From Spirosoma endbachense (GTDB taxonomy: Bacteria; Bacteroidota; Bacteroidia; Cytophagales; Spirosomataceae), in contig NZ_CP045997.1 of the NCBI RefSeq assembly GCF_010233585.1, forward strand, positions 6,685,018 to 6,749,017: a DNA stretch of 64,000 nucleotides, read 5' to 3'. Under the pieces are notes generated by a model that saw only the letters and a list, made by a program, of their open reading frames with translations, did no database searches and was not told the origin of the DNA. The position numbers and the translations under genes are program-made. Position 1 is the stretch's first letter. Each line of letters starts with the position of its first letter. Shown here piece after piece: positions 53,176-63,306 of the stretch.

Positions 53176-53691
53176 ATGCGTACTAATTCACCCTCCTGCT
53201 ATAATCGCTGGATATGCCAACTCTATCCCTGGCTTATCTTACTAGGTTTAGCAATTGGAATTACTGAAGTACTTGCAGGCCCGAAACCTGTCCGTCAAAA
53301 GAAACCTGTTCAGGGTATCTGCGGCACCGTCGTTGAAAAGCGTGGGAATCAGATGCCAGGCCCCGGCGCACCCAGGACAAATGCTGGCGGAACACCCGTT
53401 GCGCGGGAAGTGCTCATTTTTCCGATCCTCAACCTGAGCCAGGTCGAAGCCGGAGATAATGGATTTATCAAGTCCGTTGGAGAAGCAAAGCCGATCCAGA
53501 CCATACGATCCGATAAAAACGGTAAATTCTGCGTGAGTTTGCCCATTGGACGGTACTCGGTAATTGTTCGGGAGCCCAAGGGCCTCTATGCGAACCTATC
53601 TGATACCCAAAACAATATTTTTCCGGTCAACGTCCAGAAAAACCGCCAGTCAACAATCAACGTAGAGATTACTCATCAGGCAGTCTTTTAG
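53176..53691 (+). CDS. secreted protein with carboxypeptidase-regulatory-like domain
   Basis: The 171-residue protein has a membrane or signal helix (about residues 15-34, LLGLAIGITEVLAG) and a C-terminal beta domain resembling the carboxypeptidase regulatory-like fold (QTIRSDKNGKFCVSLPIGRYSVIVREPKGLYANL). Similar small proteins are frequent in Cytophagales, and their role is unknown. It stands alone between the HEPN remnant and rimO. Confidence 0.65.
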   Translation: MRTNSPSCYNRWICQLYPWLILLGLAIGITEVLAGPKPVRQKKPVQGICGTVVEKRGNQMPGPGAPRTNAGGTPVAREVLIFPILNLSQVEAGDNGFIKSVGEAKPIQTIRSDKNGKFCVSLPIGRYSVIVREPKGLYANLSDTQNNIFPVNVQKNRQSTINVEITHQAVF

Positions 53692-53932
53692 AGCCGTTAT
53701 AATAAAGTCGAGAAACGAGTTAGCACAATTATTGGGACGTTATACTCAGTATGAGAATCTCATCCAGAAGAGTGTGAGAATCTGACATTGCAGGCATTTC
53801 TCAGTTCGTTAGCTCCTTCGAAACTACAAATGGGTACTACCAAAATACGACGGGTAGTATCAGCCCTGACCAACTCAGTTGGCAGTTGTTCGCAGATGCA
53901 TTGAAGGATGCATCAATTTATGAGTGAAGCAA

Positions 53933-55243
53933 ATGAAAACGAAAGGAATACGTACCAATAAAATCAATATAGTCACGCTGGGATGCTCGAAGAATCTCGT
54001 GGATTCGGAGGTGCTGTTTACGCAACTAAAGGGCAACGGCATGGACGTGACGCACGAATCGAAGAAAGACGACGCGAATATTGTCGTGATCAATACGTGT
54101 GGCTTTATCGACAACGCTAAAGAAGAATCGATCAATACGATTCTCCGCTACGTAGATGCAAAAGAAGCAGGCATTGTCGACAAAGTCTACGTAACGGGCT
54201 GTCTGTCACATCGCTACAAAGATGAACTCGAAGTAGAGATGCCAACGGTCGATGCGTGGTTCGGTACGAATGAACTTCCCCGGATGCTGAAAACACTCCG
54301 CGCCGATTACAAACACGAACTCGTTGGCGAACGGCTTCTCACGACGCCCGCTCACTACGCTTACCTTAAAATTGCCGAGGGCTGCGATCGTCCCTGTTCG
54401 TTCTGCGCGATTCCGCTCATGCGTGGAGGGCACGTGTCACGACCAATCGATGAGTTACTCACCGAAGCGCGTTCGTTGGCCCGGCGTGGCACCAAAGAGC
54501 TGATTCTGATTGCTCAGGACCTGACTTATTATGGTCTGGATCTGTACAAAAAGCGGAATCTTGCCGATCTTATCAATCAACTCGCCGATGTGGAGGGGAT
54601 AGACTGGATTCGGCTACAGTATGCTTATCCATCCGGCTTTCCTCTGGAGGTGCTCGACGTTATACGCGACCGCCCGAACGTATGTAATTACCTCGACATG
54701 CCTCTGCAAACAGGCTCAACTGAGTTGTTGAAACTGATGCGCCGGGGTATAACCCGAGAAAAAACGGAAGCCCTGATTGAGACAATTCGGGAGAAAGTCC
54801 CCGACATTACACTCCGCACGACGCTCATTGTTGGTCACCCCGGCGAAACCGACGCGATGTTCGAAGAAACGTATGATTTCGTAGAACGGATGCGTTTTGA
54901 CCGGATGGGTGTGTTTACATACTCGCACGAAGAAAACACCCATTCGTTCTCCATGCCCGACGATATTCCGGCCGACATTAAACAGGAACGTGCCGACGAA
55001 CTGATGGAACTTCAGCAGGGAATTTCGCAGGAACTGAATCAGAAAAAAGTCGGCCAGACCTATAAGGTGCTTTTCGATCGGAAAGAAGGTGGCTATTTCA
55101 TTGGTCGCACCGAAGCTGACTCGCCTGAAGTTGATAACGAGGTACTTGTACCCGCCAATCAATACGTTCGGCAGGGCGACTTCGCCAATGTCCGGATTAA
55201 TCGGGCCGAAGAATTTGATTTATACGGAGAGGTTGTCTCCTGA
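53933..55243 (+). CDS. rimO: ribosomal protein S12 methylthiotransferase RimO
   Basis: The 436-residue protein (ATG at 53933; a GTG nine bases upstream is possible) has the UPF0004 domain with Cys18, Cys56 and Cys90 for one cluster, the radical SAM motif CDRPCSFC (151-158) for the other, and a TRAM domain at the end (SQELNQKKVGQTYKVLFDRKEGGYFIGRTEADSPEVD). It adds a methylthio group to the conserved Asp of S12. The LGCSKNLVDSE and GGHVSRPIDEL motifs mark RimO rather than MiaB. A strong terminator follows. Confidence 0.95.
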   Translation: MKTKGIRTNKINIVTLGCSKNLVDSEVLFTQLKGNGMDVTHESKKDDANIVVINTCGFIDNAKEESINTILRYVDAKEAGIVDKVYVTGCLSHRYKDELEVEMPTVDAWFGTNELPRMLKTLRADYKHELVGERLLTTPAHYAYLKIAEGCDRPCSFCAIPLMRGGHVSRPIDELLTEARSLARRGTKELILIAQDLTYYGLDLYKKRNLADLINQLADVEGIDWIRLQYAYPSGFPLEVLDVIRDRPNVCNYLDMPLQTGSTELLKLMRRGITREKTEALIETIREKVPDITLRTTLIVGHPGETDAMFEETYDFVERMRFDRMGVFTYSHEENTHSFSMPDDIPADIKQERADELMELQQGISQELNQKKVGQTYKVLFDRKEGGYFIGRTEADSPEVDNEVLVPANQYVRQGDFANVRINRAEEFDLYGEVVS

Positions 55244-55253
55244 GTTTTCATAG

Positions 55254-55309
55254 ACCCGCAAGGTTCGAGGCCGATCATTACAATCGAACCCGAACCTTGC
55301 GGGTTTTTC
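55254..55309 (+). terminator. terminator of rimO
   Basis: A 14-base perfect stem (55254-55267 with 55291-55304) with a 23-base loop is followed by TTTTT. It starts 11 bases beyond the rimO stop. Confidence 0.85.
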
Positions 55310-55339
55310 CGTTGTTGAGCCGAATAAATCCCAACCTGC

Positions 55340-56887
55340 ATGGACTGTCAGTACCTGCCGCTAGCATCCACCGGCCAGTTTTCCCCACTATTCCTCGATT
55401 ACATCAATAAAAAAGATACCTTAGAACCTTTTTACAATCGTTTCCCGGAGCTGTCAGCGTTTAAAGGCCAGATCGATGAGAAATCGTTCGACGAAGGAAA
55501 ACGGCGAATTCTGGTTGATACACTCGACCGACAGTACGCACAGATTACCAGTAAACCCGATTTTTCGGTACTGCTCCAGCCCAACACATTCACGGTTACG
55601 ACGGGCCATCAGCTGAACATTTTTACCGGACCGCTCTATATCATTTACAAACTGATTACGACAATCAATCTGTCGCGTCAGTTGAAAGAAGCTTATCCAG
55701 ACTACAATTTCGTGCCGATCTATTGGATGGCCTCCGAAGACCACGACTTTGCTGAAATCAATCATTTTTCGCTGTTCGGTAAAAATTATGCCTGGACAAC
55801 CGAGCAACGTGGAGCTGTTGGGCGTATAAATCCGCAGGAATTAAAGACCCTCTTCAATCAGATTCCCGAAAAGCTGACTCTCTTTGAAGACGCCTACCTG
55901 AACCACAACACACTGGCTGATGCCGCCCGGTATTACGTCAATGAGTTGTTTGGAGCTGAAGGTCTGGTCTGTCTCGATGCTGACGATGCCGCATTGAAGC
56001 GCATTTTCGCGCCGGTTATGCAGGATGAACTAATCCATCAGCGTGCTGGTGAGCTGGTAGTAAAACAGACTGAATTACTCGAAAATCTGGGTTATAAGAC
56101 AGTTATTACACCCCGCGATATCAACCTGTTTTATCTGGACGACCAACTCCGCGAACGCATTGAGCGTAAGGAAGATGGTACGTATCGTGTGTTGCATACT
56201 AAACTTCGGTTTTCAGAATCAGAACTACTGGCATTGCTGGATGAGCATCCGGAGCGATTCAGTCCTAATGTAGTGCTACGGCCACTCTATCAGGAAACAA
56301 TTCTGCCTAATCTGACTTATATCGGCGGGCCGTCCGAAGTGCCCTACTGGTTACAACTAAAGCCCGTTTTTGAGCATTTCCAGACTACATTCCCGATTCT
56401 GATGCCCCGCAACTTTGCGATGTATGTGCCAACCGTAAGCGCGAAGCGTGTTCGGAAACTTGGCCTGACGCCAGAAGAACTGTTTAAGGATACGCTGTTG
56501 CTTAAGCGTGAATTTGTTGAAACACACGCCCGGCATACGCTCAAATTCGACAACGAGAATAAAGTCGTCAACAAAGCACTGGACAGTATTCTCCATAAGG
56601 CGCAAATGGTTGATCCTACGCTCGAACGAGCCGTTCTGGCCGAAACGAAGCGATTTGCCAATGCTGTTGCCCGGCTGGAGAAAAAGATGCGCCGGGCCGA
56701 AGAGCACAATCAGGAAATTGGTGTTCGACAGTTACTGGCCGTTAAGAACGAACTATTCCCCAATGGTGGTTTACAGGAGCGTAGTGAAAATTTCCTGACG
56801 TTTTACCTGAACGATCGGGAGTTTCTTCAAAAAATGCTGTCGGTATTTGACCCTTTCGACTATCGGATGCAGCTTTGTCTCGAATAA
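55340..56887 (+). CDS. bshC: bacillithiol biosynthesis cysteine-adding enzyme
   Basis: The 515-residue protein has the BshC features: the nucleotide motif TTGHQLNIFTGPLYIIYKLITTINLSRQL, YWMASEDHDFAEINHF, and the C-terminal helices ending QERSENFLTFYLNDREFLQKMLSVFDPFDY. BshC adds cysteine to GlcN-malate, the last step to bacillithiol, a low-molecular-weight thiol. The bshA and bshB genes are not in the window. Confidence 0.93.
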   Translation: MDCQYLPLASTGQFSPLFLDYINKKDTLEPFYNRFPELSAFKGQIDEKSFDEGKRRILVDTLDRQYAQITSKPDFSVLLQPNTFTVTTGHQLNIFTGPLYIIYKLITTINLSRQLKEAYPDYNFVPIYWMASEDHDFAEINHFSLFGKNYAWTTEQRGAVGRINPQELKTLFNQIPEKLTLFEDAYLNHNTLADAARYYVNELFGAEGLVCLDADDAALKRIFAPVMQDELIHQRAGELVVKQTELLENLGYKTVITPRDINLFYLDDQLRERIERKEDGTYRVLHTKLRFSESELLALLDEHPERFSPNVVLRPLYQETILPNLTYIGGPSEVPYWLQLKPVFEHFQTTFPILMPRNFAMYVPTVSAKRVRKLGLTPEELFKDTLLLKREFVETHARHTLKFDNENKVVNKALDSILHKAQMVDPTLERAVLAETKRFANAVARLEKKMRRAEEHNQEIGVRQLLAVKNELFPNGGLQERSENFLTFYLNDREFLQKMLSVFDPFDYRMQLCLE

Positions 56888-56923
56888 AATCGTCCGTTGA
56901 GGTCGGTTGACCTGACCTGCCGT

Positions 56924-57508
56924 ATGACAAAAGCTGAACTACGTCGCCACTTTCTTGGTCTGCGAAAAGCATTGCCGGTGGCAGAGATTGAGGCCCGAAG
57001 TCAACAAATCTGCCAGCTTTTTTTTAATCAGAACTGGATGGATAGTAGCCCTATTGTCCATACTTTTTTGCCCATCCTACGCCAGAACGAGGTTAACACC
57101 TGGCCGATTATTCATCGGCTCTGGGCCGACTTTCCGGCGGTTCGGGTTATTGCTTCTGTAACTGACGCGAAGGCTCATCACCTTACTCATTACGAGCTTA
57201 CACCCAATACGGTTTTAGTCGAAAACCACTGGGGTATTCCTGAGCCGGTTTCCGATCAATCGTTAGCCAGTAAGGCCGCTAGTATCGACATCGTCCTTGT
57301 ACCGCTCCTGGCTTTTGATCCAAGCGGCCACCGGGTTGGCTATGGTGGCGGCTTCTACGACCGTTTTCTGGCCAACTGCCGACCCGATTGCCTGACCGTT
57401 GGTTTATCATTAGTTGAACCGGTCGATCATATTGACGGAATCGAGCAAACCGATATTCCACTGGAAGTCTGCATCACACCAGAACAAGTCTGGTTTTTTT
57501 CTAAATAA
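56924..57508 (+). CDS. 5-formyltetrahydrofolate cyclo-ligase
   Basis: The 194-residue protein (ATG at 56924; a TTG 27 bases upstream is unlikely) has the family pattern MTKAELRRHFLGLRKALP, then VLVPLLAFDPSGHRVGYGGGFYDRFL, the Gly-rich ATP/folate binding motif. It converts 5-formyl-THF to methenyl-THF with ATP. It follows bshC by 36 bases and is probably cotranscribed. Confidence 0.93.
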   Translation: MTKAELRRHFLGLRKALPVAEIEARSQQICQLFFNQNWMDSSPIVHTFLPILRQNEVNTWPIIHRLWADFPAVRVIASVTDAKAHHLTHYELTPNTVLVENHWGIPEPVSDQSLASKAASIDIVLVPLLAFDPSGHRVGYGGGFYDRFLANCRPDCLTVGLSLVEPVDHIDGIEQTDIPLEVCITPEQVWFFSK

Positions 57509-57534
57509 TTATACTGTGCCTCAAACTTTTACCG

Positions 57535-57542
57535 TACTTTTG
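57535..57542 (+). promoter_or_regulatory. -7 element upstream of asd
   Basis: TACTTTTG matches the -7 consensus, 76 bases before the asd ATG. No clear -33 TTTG is at the right distance. Confidence 0.4.
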
Positions 57543-57618
57543 CACTCCAAAATGTAGTGCGGGCAAACAATCCGCTTTTTATTAACCAGTTAAAAGCGGA
57601 GTTCTCCCGCGTAAAAGC

Positions 57619-58632
57619 ATGAAAATCGCAGTCGTTGGAGCCACGGGCCTGGTCGGTGGCGAAATCCTGAAGGTTCTGGAAGAACGTAACTTCCCGGTAT
57701 CAGAACTTATTCCTGTTGCTTCCGAGCGGTCGGTTGGTAAACAGGTTGAGTTTAAGGGTAAACCATACACGGTCGTTAGCTTCGAGGATGCCATTGCAGC
57801 CAAACCTGCCATTGCGATTTTCTCGGCTGGTGGCAGCACATCGCTGGCATTGGCTCCTAAATTTGCCGAAGCCGGTATTACCGTTGTCGATAACTCGTCG
57901 GCCTGGCGTATGGACCCGACCAAAAAACTGGTTGTTCCTGAAATCAACGCAAACACGCTGACACCCGAGGATAAAATCATTGCCAATCCAAACTGCTCGA
58001 CCATTCAGATGGTGGTTGCGCTGAAACCGCTGCATGACCGTTATACTGTTAAGCGGGTTGTGGTATCGACTTACCAGTCGGTGACGGGTACTGGCAAAGC
58101 GGCTGTTGATCAACTCTTTGCTGAACGTAATGGCGATGATAGCGTTGCCAAAGTATATCCGCACCCGATCGACCTGAACGTATTGCCGCACATCGATGTG
58201 TTCCTCGACAATGGCTACACCAAAGAGGAGATGAAAATGGTCAATGAGACCAAAAAAATCATGGGCGACGATTCCATTCAGGTCACGGCTACCACGGTAC
58301 GTATCCCGACCATTGGCGGCCATTCTGAAGCGGTAAACATTGAGTTCGAGAATGACTTCGAACTGGAAGAAGTTGTTGAGTTGCTGCGGAATGCAGAAGG
58401 CGTTATTGTGCAGGACGATCCGAAAAATAAAGTGTATCCAATGCCGCTGACAGCGCACGGGAAAGACGAGGTTTTCGTGGGTCGTATCCGTCGTGACGAG
58501 AGCCAGCCTAAGACGCTGAACATGTGGATCGTGGCCGATAACCTTCGTAAAGGAGCCGCAACAAACGCCGTTCAGATCGCCGAATATTTACTGAAACATA
58601 ATCTGGTGGAAGCAGGCGAAGTAGTAGCGTAA
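57619..58632 (+). CDS. asd: aspartate-semialdehyde dehydrogenase
   Basis: The 337-residue protein has the NADP-binding GATGLVGGEIL (7-17), the NPNCSTIQ motif with catalytic Cys126, and RIPTIGGHSEAVNIEFEND with the catalytic His. It reduces aspartyl phosphate to aspartate semialdehyde for Lys, Met and Thr synthesis. It is transcribed alone, with a hairpin and T tract just after it. Confidence 0.96.
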   Translation: MKIAVVGATGLVGGEILKVLEERNFPVSELIPVASERSVGKQVEFKGKPYTVVSFEDAIAAKPAIAIFSAGGSTSLALAPKFAEAGITVVDNSSAWRMDPTKKLVVPEINANTLTPEDKIIANPNCSTIQMVVALKPLHDRYTVKRVVVSTYQSVTGTGKAAVDQLFAERNGDDSVAKVYPHPIDLNVLPHIDVFLDNGYTKEEMKMVNETKKIMGDDSIQVTATTVRIPTIGGHSEAVNIEFENDFELEEVVELLRNAEGVIVQDDPKNKVYPMPLTAHGKDEVFVGRIRRDESQPKTLNMWIVADNLRKGAATNAVQIAEYLLKHNLVEAGEVVA

Positions 58633-58655
58633 CCATTCTTCCCGGCTAATTACCC

Positions 58656-58692
58656 AAAGTCCCGTTCGGTTTGCTACCGGGCGGGACTTTTT
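58656..58692 (+). terminator. terminator of asd
   Basis: AAAGTCCCG (58656-58664) pairs with CGGGACTTT (58682-58690); the stem extends to 15 bases with two mismatches, and TTT follows. Confidence 0.8.
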
Positions 58693-58741
58693 GCGTATCT
58701 TCAATACCTGTTAACAAAATGGTATTCTGCTGCCCCGTTCT

Positions 58742-59512
58742 ATGGACCCCGTTATCCAACTCCAGAACCTCAATAAATCGTATGGTTCGACCCCCGTTCT
58801 TAAAGGCATCAATCTAAGCGTATCAGCTGGTCAGGTCGTCGGCTACATTGGTCCGAATGGCGCCGGAAAATCGACTACCATCAAGATTCTGATCGGAATG
58901 TTACCCGATTATTCGGGCGAGGCTACCGTACTTGGCATGGATGTGAAAACCCGTGCGATCGACATCAAACGCCGGATTGGTTATGTTCCAGAGAATGCTG
59001 CTTTGTATGATACGCTTACGCCCATGGAATACCTGCAATTCATTGGACAGTTATACGAACTGGACACCGCTCATATTGAACGAAAAGCCCTTGAACTACT
59101 TCGTCTCTTTCAGTTAAGCGATCATGTCGATGCCCGAATGAGCACCTTTTCGAAAGGTATGCGCCAGAAAGTGCTGCTTATTTCGGGACTGCTCCACAAC
59201 CCGGATGTTATTTTTCTGGACGAACCATTGTCGGGCCTGGATGCCAATGCGGTTGTGCTGGTAAAGGAAATTATCCGCCAGCTCGCCAACAGTGGCAAAA
59301 CTATTTTCTACAGTTCACACATTATGGATGTTGTCGAGAAGATTTCCGATCGGATCATCATCATTAATCAGGGGCAGATCATTGCAGATGGCACCTTTGC
59401 GGAGCTACAGCACCAGCGCCCCGAATCGCTCGAACAACTATTCGCCGAGCTTACCGGGAGCGACGGCCAAACGAGCGTGGCCGAAGAGTTTATTCATACG
59501 CTAAAGCTTTAG
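58742..59512 (+). CDS. ABC transporter ATP-binding protein
   Basis: The 256-residue protein has Walker A GPNGAGKST (37-45), the signature motif TFSKGMRQKV, Walker B VIFLDEP and the H-loop YSSHIMD. It is the ABC-2 type exporter ATPase. The following gene (59569-61236) encodes a large membrane permease, presumably its partner, 56 bases downstream. The substrate is unknown. Confidence 0.93.
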   Translation: MDPVIQLQNLNKSYGSTPVLKGINLSVSAGQVVGYIGPNGAGKSTTIKILIGMLPDYSGEATVLGMDVKTRAIDIKRRIGYVPENAALYDTLTPMEYLQFIGQLYELDTAHIERKALELLRLFQLSDHVDARMSTFSKGMRQKVLLISGLLHNPDVIFLDEPLSGLDANAVVLVKEIIRQLANSGKTIFYSSHIMDVVEKISDRIIIINQGQIIADGTFAELQHQRPESLEQLFAELTGSDGQTSVAEEFIHTLKL

Positions 59513-59568
59513 CTACTGGCTTCTGATCGCAATCCTGCGAAATTCAGTGTCCAACCTTCTTTACCTGC

Positions 59569-61236
59569 ATGACCACTATCATTCTCTGGCTTCTTGACCG
59601 ACTTAAGCCATTGTTCCAAACAATGGGCGCCGACTACGGCCAATTGCGCGCCATTGTACAGGTAAAGCTGACGATGGACAATCGCCGAAACAGTATTACG
59701 CTCGGTCGGTATGGCAAATCATCCGCAGAGAGTACGAATACGTTCACGCGTATTCTGGCCATCTATGCATTCATTGGCGGCCTTATCAGCCTTGGTATGC
59801 TGGCTACTCCCGATAAAGACCGGCTATTTTTCCCGCTGACCCTTCAGTTTTCCTACATCATGGCCTTGTGTGCCATGACACTGATCTCCGACTTCTCATC
59901 GGTCATTCTCGATTCATCTGATAATCAGATTATTCTGCCCCGGCCGGTGAGCAGCCGTACGCTCTGGCTGGCTCGTGTAGTGCATATAACCAGCTATTTG
60001 TTCGCTATCGCCCTGTCGTTGTCGGTAGTTGCGATTCTGTTTATTGGGTATCGTTTCGGAGCGATTGCGGGATTACTGTTTTTAGTAATGAGCCTCCTAT
60101 CGGCCGTGTTAATGGTATTTCTGACCAACATTTTCTATTTGTTGCTCATGCGCTTTATCAGTGAGGAGAAGCTGCGGGAGGTTATCAATTATTTTCAGAT
60201 TGTGATGGCAGTGCTGTTTTATGGCGGGTATCAGTTTCTGCCCCGTCTGATCGGTACCGAAGTTTTGACGCAAACTTTTGCCATTCAATGGTGGCATTAT
60301 CTGGTTCCGCCCATGTGGATGGCGGGGACCATCGAAATTGTCATTCAACCCATCCTGGATTCTACGCACCTGATTTTTGCGGTTCTGGCCATCGTCACAC
60401 CCATTCTGGGTTTGTGGTTTATGAACCGGTTCCTGACAACCAATTTTACGCAGAAACTAGGTAGTATGGATCAGGAAAGTCAGCCTGTTCCGTTGGCTAC
60501 CTCAACGCAAACAGTTCAATCGGGCAGGGTAGCCTGGGTCGACAAGCTATCGGCCTGGTTTACGGACAACGCGCTCGAACGGGCTGCTTTTGCCTTCACG
60601 TGGCGCATAACTGGTCGCGATCGTAAATTCAAGCTTAAGACTTACCCACAATTGGGGTTCGGTCTGGCCTATGTTATTGTTATGTCGCTTCAGGGGTCCA
60701 GCTTTGGCTCAAGTGGTTTTTTCTATCTGTTCGCCCTTTATTTTGCGGGTTTGTATGTAATGGTGGCTCAATATCAACTGAGTGTTTCTGATAATTACCG
60801 TGCCTCCTGGATATACGGCAGCGCACCAATTCAAACGCCCGGCGATGTATTGTCGGGCTCACTAAAAGCCCTTATTATCAAGCTCCTGCTCCCATTTTAC
60901 AGCCTACTGGCGAGCTACATTCTCTATCGCTACGGTATCGATAAAATTAGTGATGTGTTACTAGCGTTCAGCAATTCATTGGTAATGCTCATAAGCGCTG
61001 CCCTGCTGTCGAGCCGATACATGCCGTTTTCTACCGCACAGGACGCCTTAAAACAAAGTAACACCGCTCGTGGCTTACTGACCAGTCTTGTTTTGGGACT
61101 TGTTGGATTCTCTCATTATGGTTTAACTTACATTCCGTACGGCACCTGGATTGCGCTCCCCTTGTCTGTGCTTACCTTCTGGATTTTACTTCGATACTAC
61201 AAACAAACGGATTGGAGCCAGATTATGATGGGATGA
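59569..61236 (+). CDS. ABC exporter permease-like membrane protein
   Basis: The 555-residue protein has about 12 membrane helices in two groups separated by a polar segment (about residues 295-345). The order ATPase then permease and the shared strand suggest the membrane partner of the upstream ABC protein, in an ABC-2-like exporter. I see no family motif strong enough to name the substrate. The N-terminal 55 residues are soluble and include NRRNSITLGRYGKSSAEST. Confidence 0.75.
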   Translation: MTTIILWLLDRLKPLFQTMGADYGQLRAIVQVKLTMDNRRNSITLGRYGKSSAESTNTFTRILAIYAFIGGLISLGMLATPDKDRLFFPLTLQFSYIMALCAMTLISDFSSVILDSSDNQIILPRPVSSRTLWLARVVHITSYLFAIALSLSVVAILFIGYRFGAIAGLLFLVMSLLSAVLMVFLTNIFYLLLMRFISEEKLREVINYFQIVMAVLFYGGYQFLPRLIGTEVLTQTFAIQWWHYLVPPMWMAGTIEIVIQPILDSTHLIFAVLAIVTPILGLWFMNRFLTTNFTQKLGSMDQESQPVPLATSTQTVQSGRVAWVDKLSAWFTDNALERAAFAFTWRITGRDRKFKLKTYPQLGFGLAYVIVMSLQGSSFGSSGFFYLFALYFAGLYVMVAQYQLSVSDNYRASWIYGSAPIQTPGDVLSGSLKALIIKLLLPFYSLLASYILYRYGIDKISDVLLAFSNSLVMLISAALLSSRYMPFSTAQDALKQSNTARGLLTSLVLGLVGFSHYGLTYIPYGTWIALPLSVLTFWILLRYYKQTDWSQIMMG

Positions 61237-61296
61237 AGCCAGTTAAGTGTTGACCGAAAAAGTTGTTTTACTTTCCGTCACCTCTCCGATCGTATT

Positions 61297-62916
61297 ATGC
61301 CAGGACACCTTCAAAGCCTTATCCTCCTCTGTCTGGGGCTTACTTTTTGTGTTTCGTTACTGGTTGTTCTCGCCCAAAAGCTGAAGATCGCCTATCCGGT
61401 ATTTCTCGTACTGGCTGGCCTGCTTGTCAGTTTTGTGCCAGCCATTCCAGCCATTCATATTGACCCTGAACTAGTTTTTCTGGTCATTCTACCACCGATT
61501 TTATTTGATGCTGCCCAGAATATGTCGCTGAAAGCATTATGGAAGTGGCGAAGAATTATCAGCGTATTAGCGTTAGGCTATGTATTGGCAACCGCTACCG
61601 CCGTCGCCTTTGTGAGCCATTGGCTCATTCCCGGATTTACCTTGAGTCAGGGGTTTCTGCTGGGCGCCATTATTTCGCCCCCCGATGCGGCTGCAGCCGT
61701 TTCCGTCTTAAAATTCACGAAGCTCCCCAAAGGAGTTGTTTCTGTTTTAGAGGGAGAAAGCCTGCTGAATGATGCCACAAGTTTGACCTTATTTCGATTT
61801 GCGCTGGCGGCTATTACCACTCATCAATTCGTTTGGTACGAAGCCGTAACCGGGTTTTCGCTCGTCGTTGTTTCGGGTATTGGTATCGGCCTGGCGTTTG
61901 GTCTGTTATCCTATGCCATTTATAAATGGCTACCGACCAATGCCAATCTGGATGTTGCCTTTTCAATCGTGCTTCCTTACCTGATGTACATTACGGCCGA
62001 AGCAGTCCATTCTTCGGGTGTGCTAGCGGTGGTTAGTGGCGGCTTGTTCATTGCTTACCAGATTCACTTTGTTTTTCCCCACCAGAGCCGGCTGAAAGCG
62101 GCTGCTCTCTGGTCGTCAGTTGTCTTTATCCTCAACGCTGTCGTTTTCTTTTTGATCGGCCTTCAACTGAACGAAATCACCGGGTCGATCCAGAACATGT
62201 CTATATGGACAGCCCTCAACTATGCCTTAGTTGTTACCATAGTTGTTATTGTCGTTCGAATGATTTCCGGCTTTACCAGTACGGTCTTTACCCGATACAT
62301 CAGCCGGTTTATTAGGGTTGCCCAGAGCAGGCCTGGCTGGCGAAACCCAGTTGTAGCCGGTTGGGTAGGCATGCGGGGTGTGGTTTCGCTGGCTTCGGCC
62401 TCAGCTATTCCACTGTTGTTACCTAATGGGCAGCCATTCCCCAACCGTCCGCTTTTTCTGTTTATCACGTTTGTGGTCATCATCGTTACGCTTGTCGGTC
62501 AAGGGCTTACATTACCCTGGGTAATCAGGCGGGTCAAGCCAAAAGAATTAGCGGATGCCAAATCGGATGATCAGCAACGATTAGAGATCGATTTGGCCCT
62601 CTATAAAGCTGCTTTTGAAGAATTGCAGTCCGTTTATCAGGCTGATATTGAGAAAAGTGTGCTTCTTCAGCACCGGGTTCAGTTTATAAAGCACAAATTA
62701 CACCTGTTAAAGGAGGCCAATAGCGATGATGGCACTAGACAACAGGCAATTCTCCTGCTCGGTCACTTCCAAAAAATTATGCTGAACGTGACCGAACAAG
62801 AGCGTAAAAAGCTACATTCATTTCGTAGACTGCCAGATTACGATGACGATGTAATCCGATTAGTCGAGCATCGACTTGATTTGGAAGAAGAGCTGTTGGA
62901 AGGAGATGGCGAGTAA
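61297..62916 (+). CDS. CPA1 family Na+/H+ antiporter
   Basis: The 539-residue protein has 12 or more membrane helices, the CPA1 motifs ILPPILFDAAQNM, SPPDAAAAVSVLKFTKLPKGVVSVLEGESLLNDATSLTLF with the Asn-Asp ion-binding pair, and VAGWVGMRGVVSLASASAIPLL. The cytoplasmic C-terminal tail of about 120 residues is charged and helical. It exchanges Na+ (or K+) for protons across the inner membrane and probably helps pH or salt balance. Confidence 0.92.
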   Translation: MPGHLQSLILLCLGLTFCVSLLVVLAQKLKIAYPVFLVLAGLLVSFVPAIPAIHIDPELVFLVILPPILFDAAQNMSLKALWKWRRIISVLALGYVLATATAVAFVSHWLIPGFTLSQGFLLGAIISPPDAAAAVSVLKFTKLPKGVVSVLEGESLLNDATSLTLFRFALAAITTHQFVWYEAVTGFSLVVVSGIGIGLAFGLLSYAIYKWLPTNANLDVAFSIVLPYLMYITAEAVHSSGVLAVVSGGLFIAYQIHFVFPHQSRLKAAALWSSVVFILNAVVFFLIGLQLNEITGSIQNMSIWTALNYALVVTIVVIVVRMISGFTSTVFTRYISRFIRVAQSRPGWRNPVVAGWVGMRGVVSLASASAIPLLLPNGQPFPNRPLFLFITFVVIIVTLVGQGLTLPWVIRRVKPKELADAKSDDQQRLEIDLALYKAAFEELQSVYQADIEKSVLLQHRVQFIKHKLHLLKEANSDDGTRQQAILLLGHFQKIMLNVTEQERKKLHSFRRLPDYDDDVIRLVEHRLDLEEELLEGDGE

Positions 62917-63306
62917 AATGCATCCAGGTTCTCGTTTCAAACTGGATCACGTTACCCTGTGGACAGTACCAATGAGATTGGTCTGATCGTTATTCCAGCA
63001 GAAAAATGACTTCATAGACACTCCAAAAGGCCGTTTCCTCATCGTTTCGAGTTGATTCAGACTTTTCGAGCCAGGAAGCGTTAAGGATGGACTGATTTAC
63101 TCAACGTTCTGAAAAACATTTATAGCCGACTGTGGAAGCAGTCGGCTATTTTAGTTCTTGAGAAACCACCTGCCTGGTGAAGCGCAAAAACGAAAGCTCC
63201 GACCACTTGGGTGCGTTTCCGTAATTTACGGTCTGCCGATGCGGTAACTACCAAAAATTGTGGCATTGGCTGTATGGCCGAACACGCTACTTTAGCGTGA
63301 TACAGT
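62917..63306. other. gene-free stretch
   Basis: I see no supported gene in these 390 bases. The terminator hairpin at 63122-63153 lies inside. A short minus-strand frame (63120-63266) reaches 48 codons but has no recognised feature. Confidence 0.5.
63122..63153 (+). terminator. terminator hairpin
   Basis: ATAGCCGACTG (63122-63132) pairs perfectly with CAGTCGGCTAT (63139-63149) around a six-base loop and is followed by TTTT. It is the first intrinsic terminator beyond the antiporter gene, about 200 bases away. Confidence 0.8.

Noticed and set aside
57700..58458. 252-codon open frame antisense to asd
   Set aside because: It is explained by codon composition of asd, whose catalytic motifs are on the other strand.
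63120..63266. 48-codon minus-strand frame over the terminator hairpin at 63122-63153
   Set aside because: It ends inside a hairpin, has no neighbours or motif and is not distinguishable from chance.
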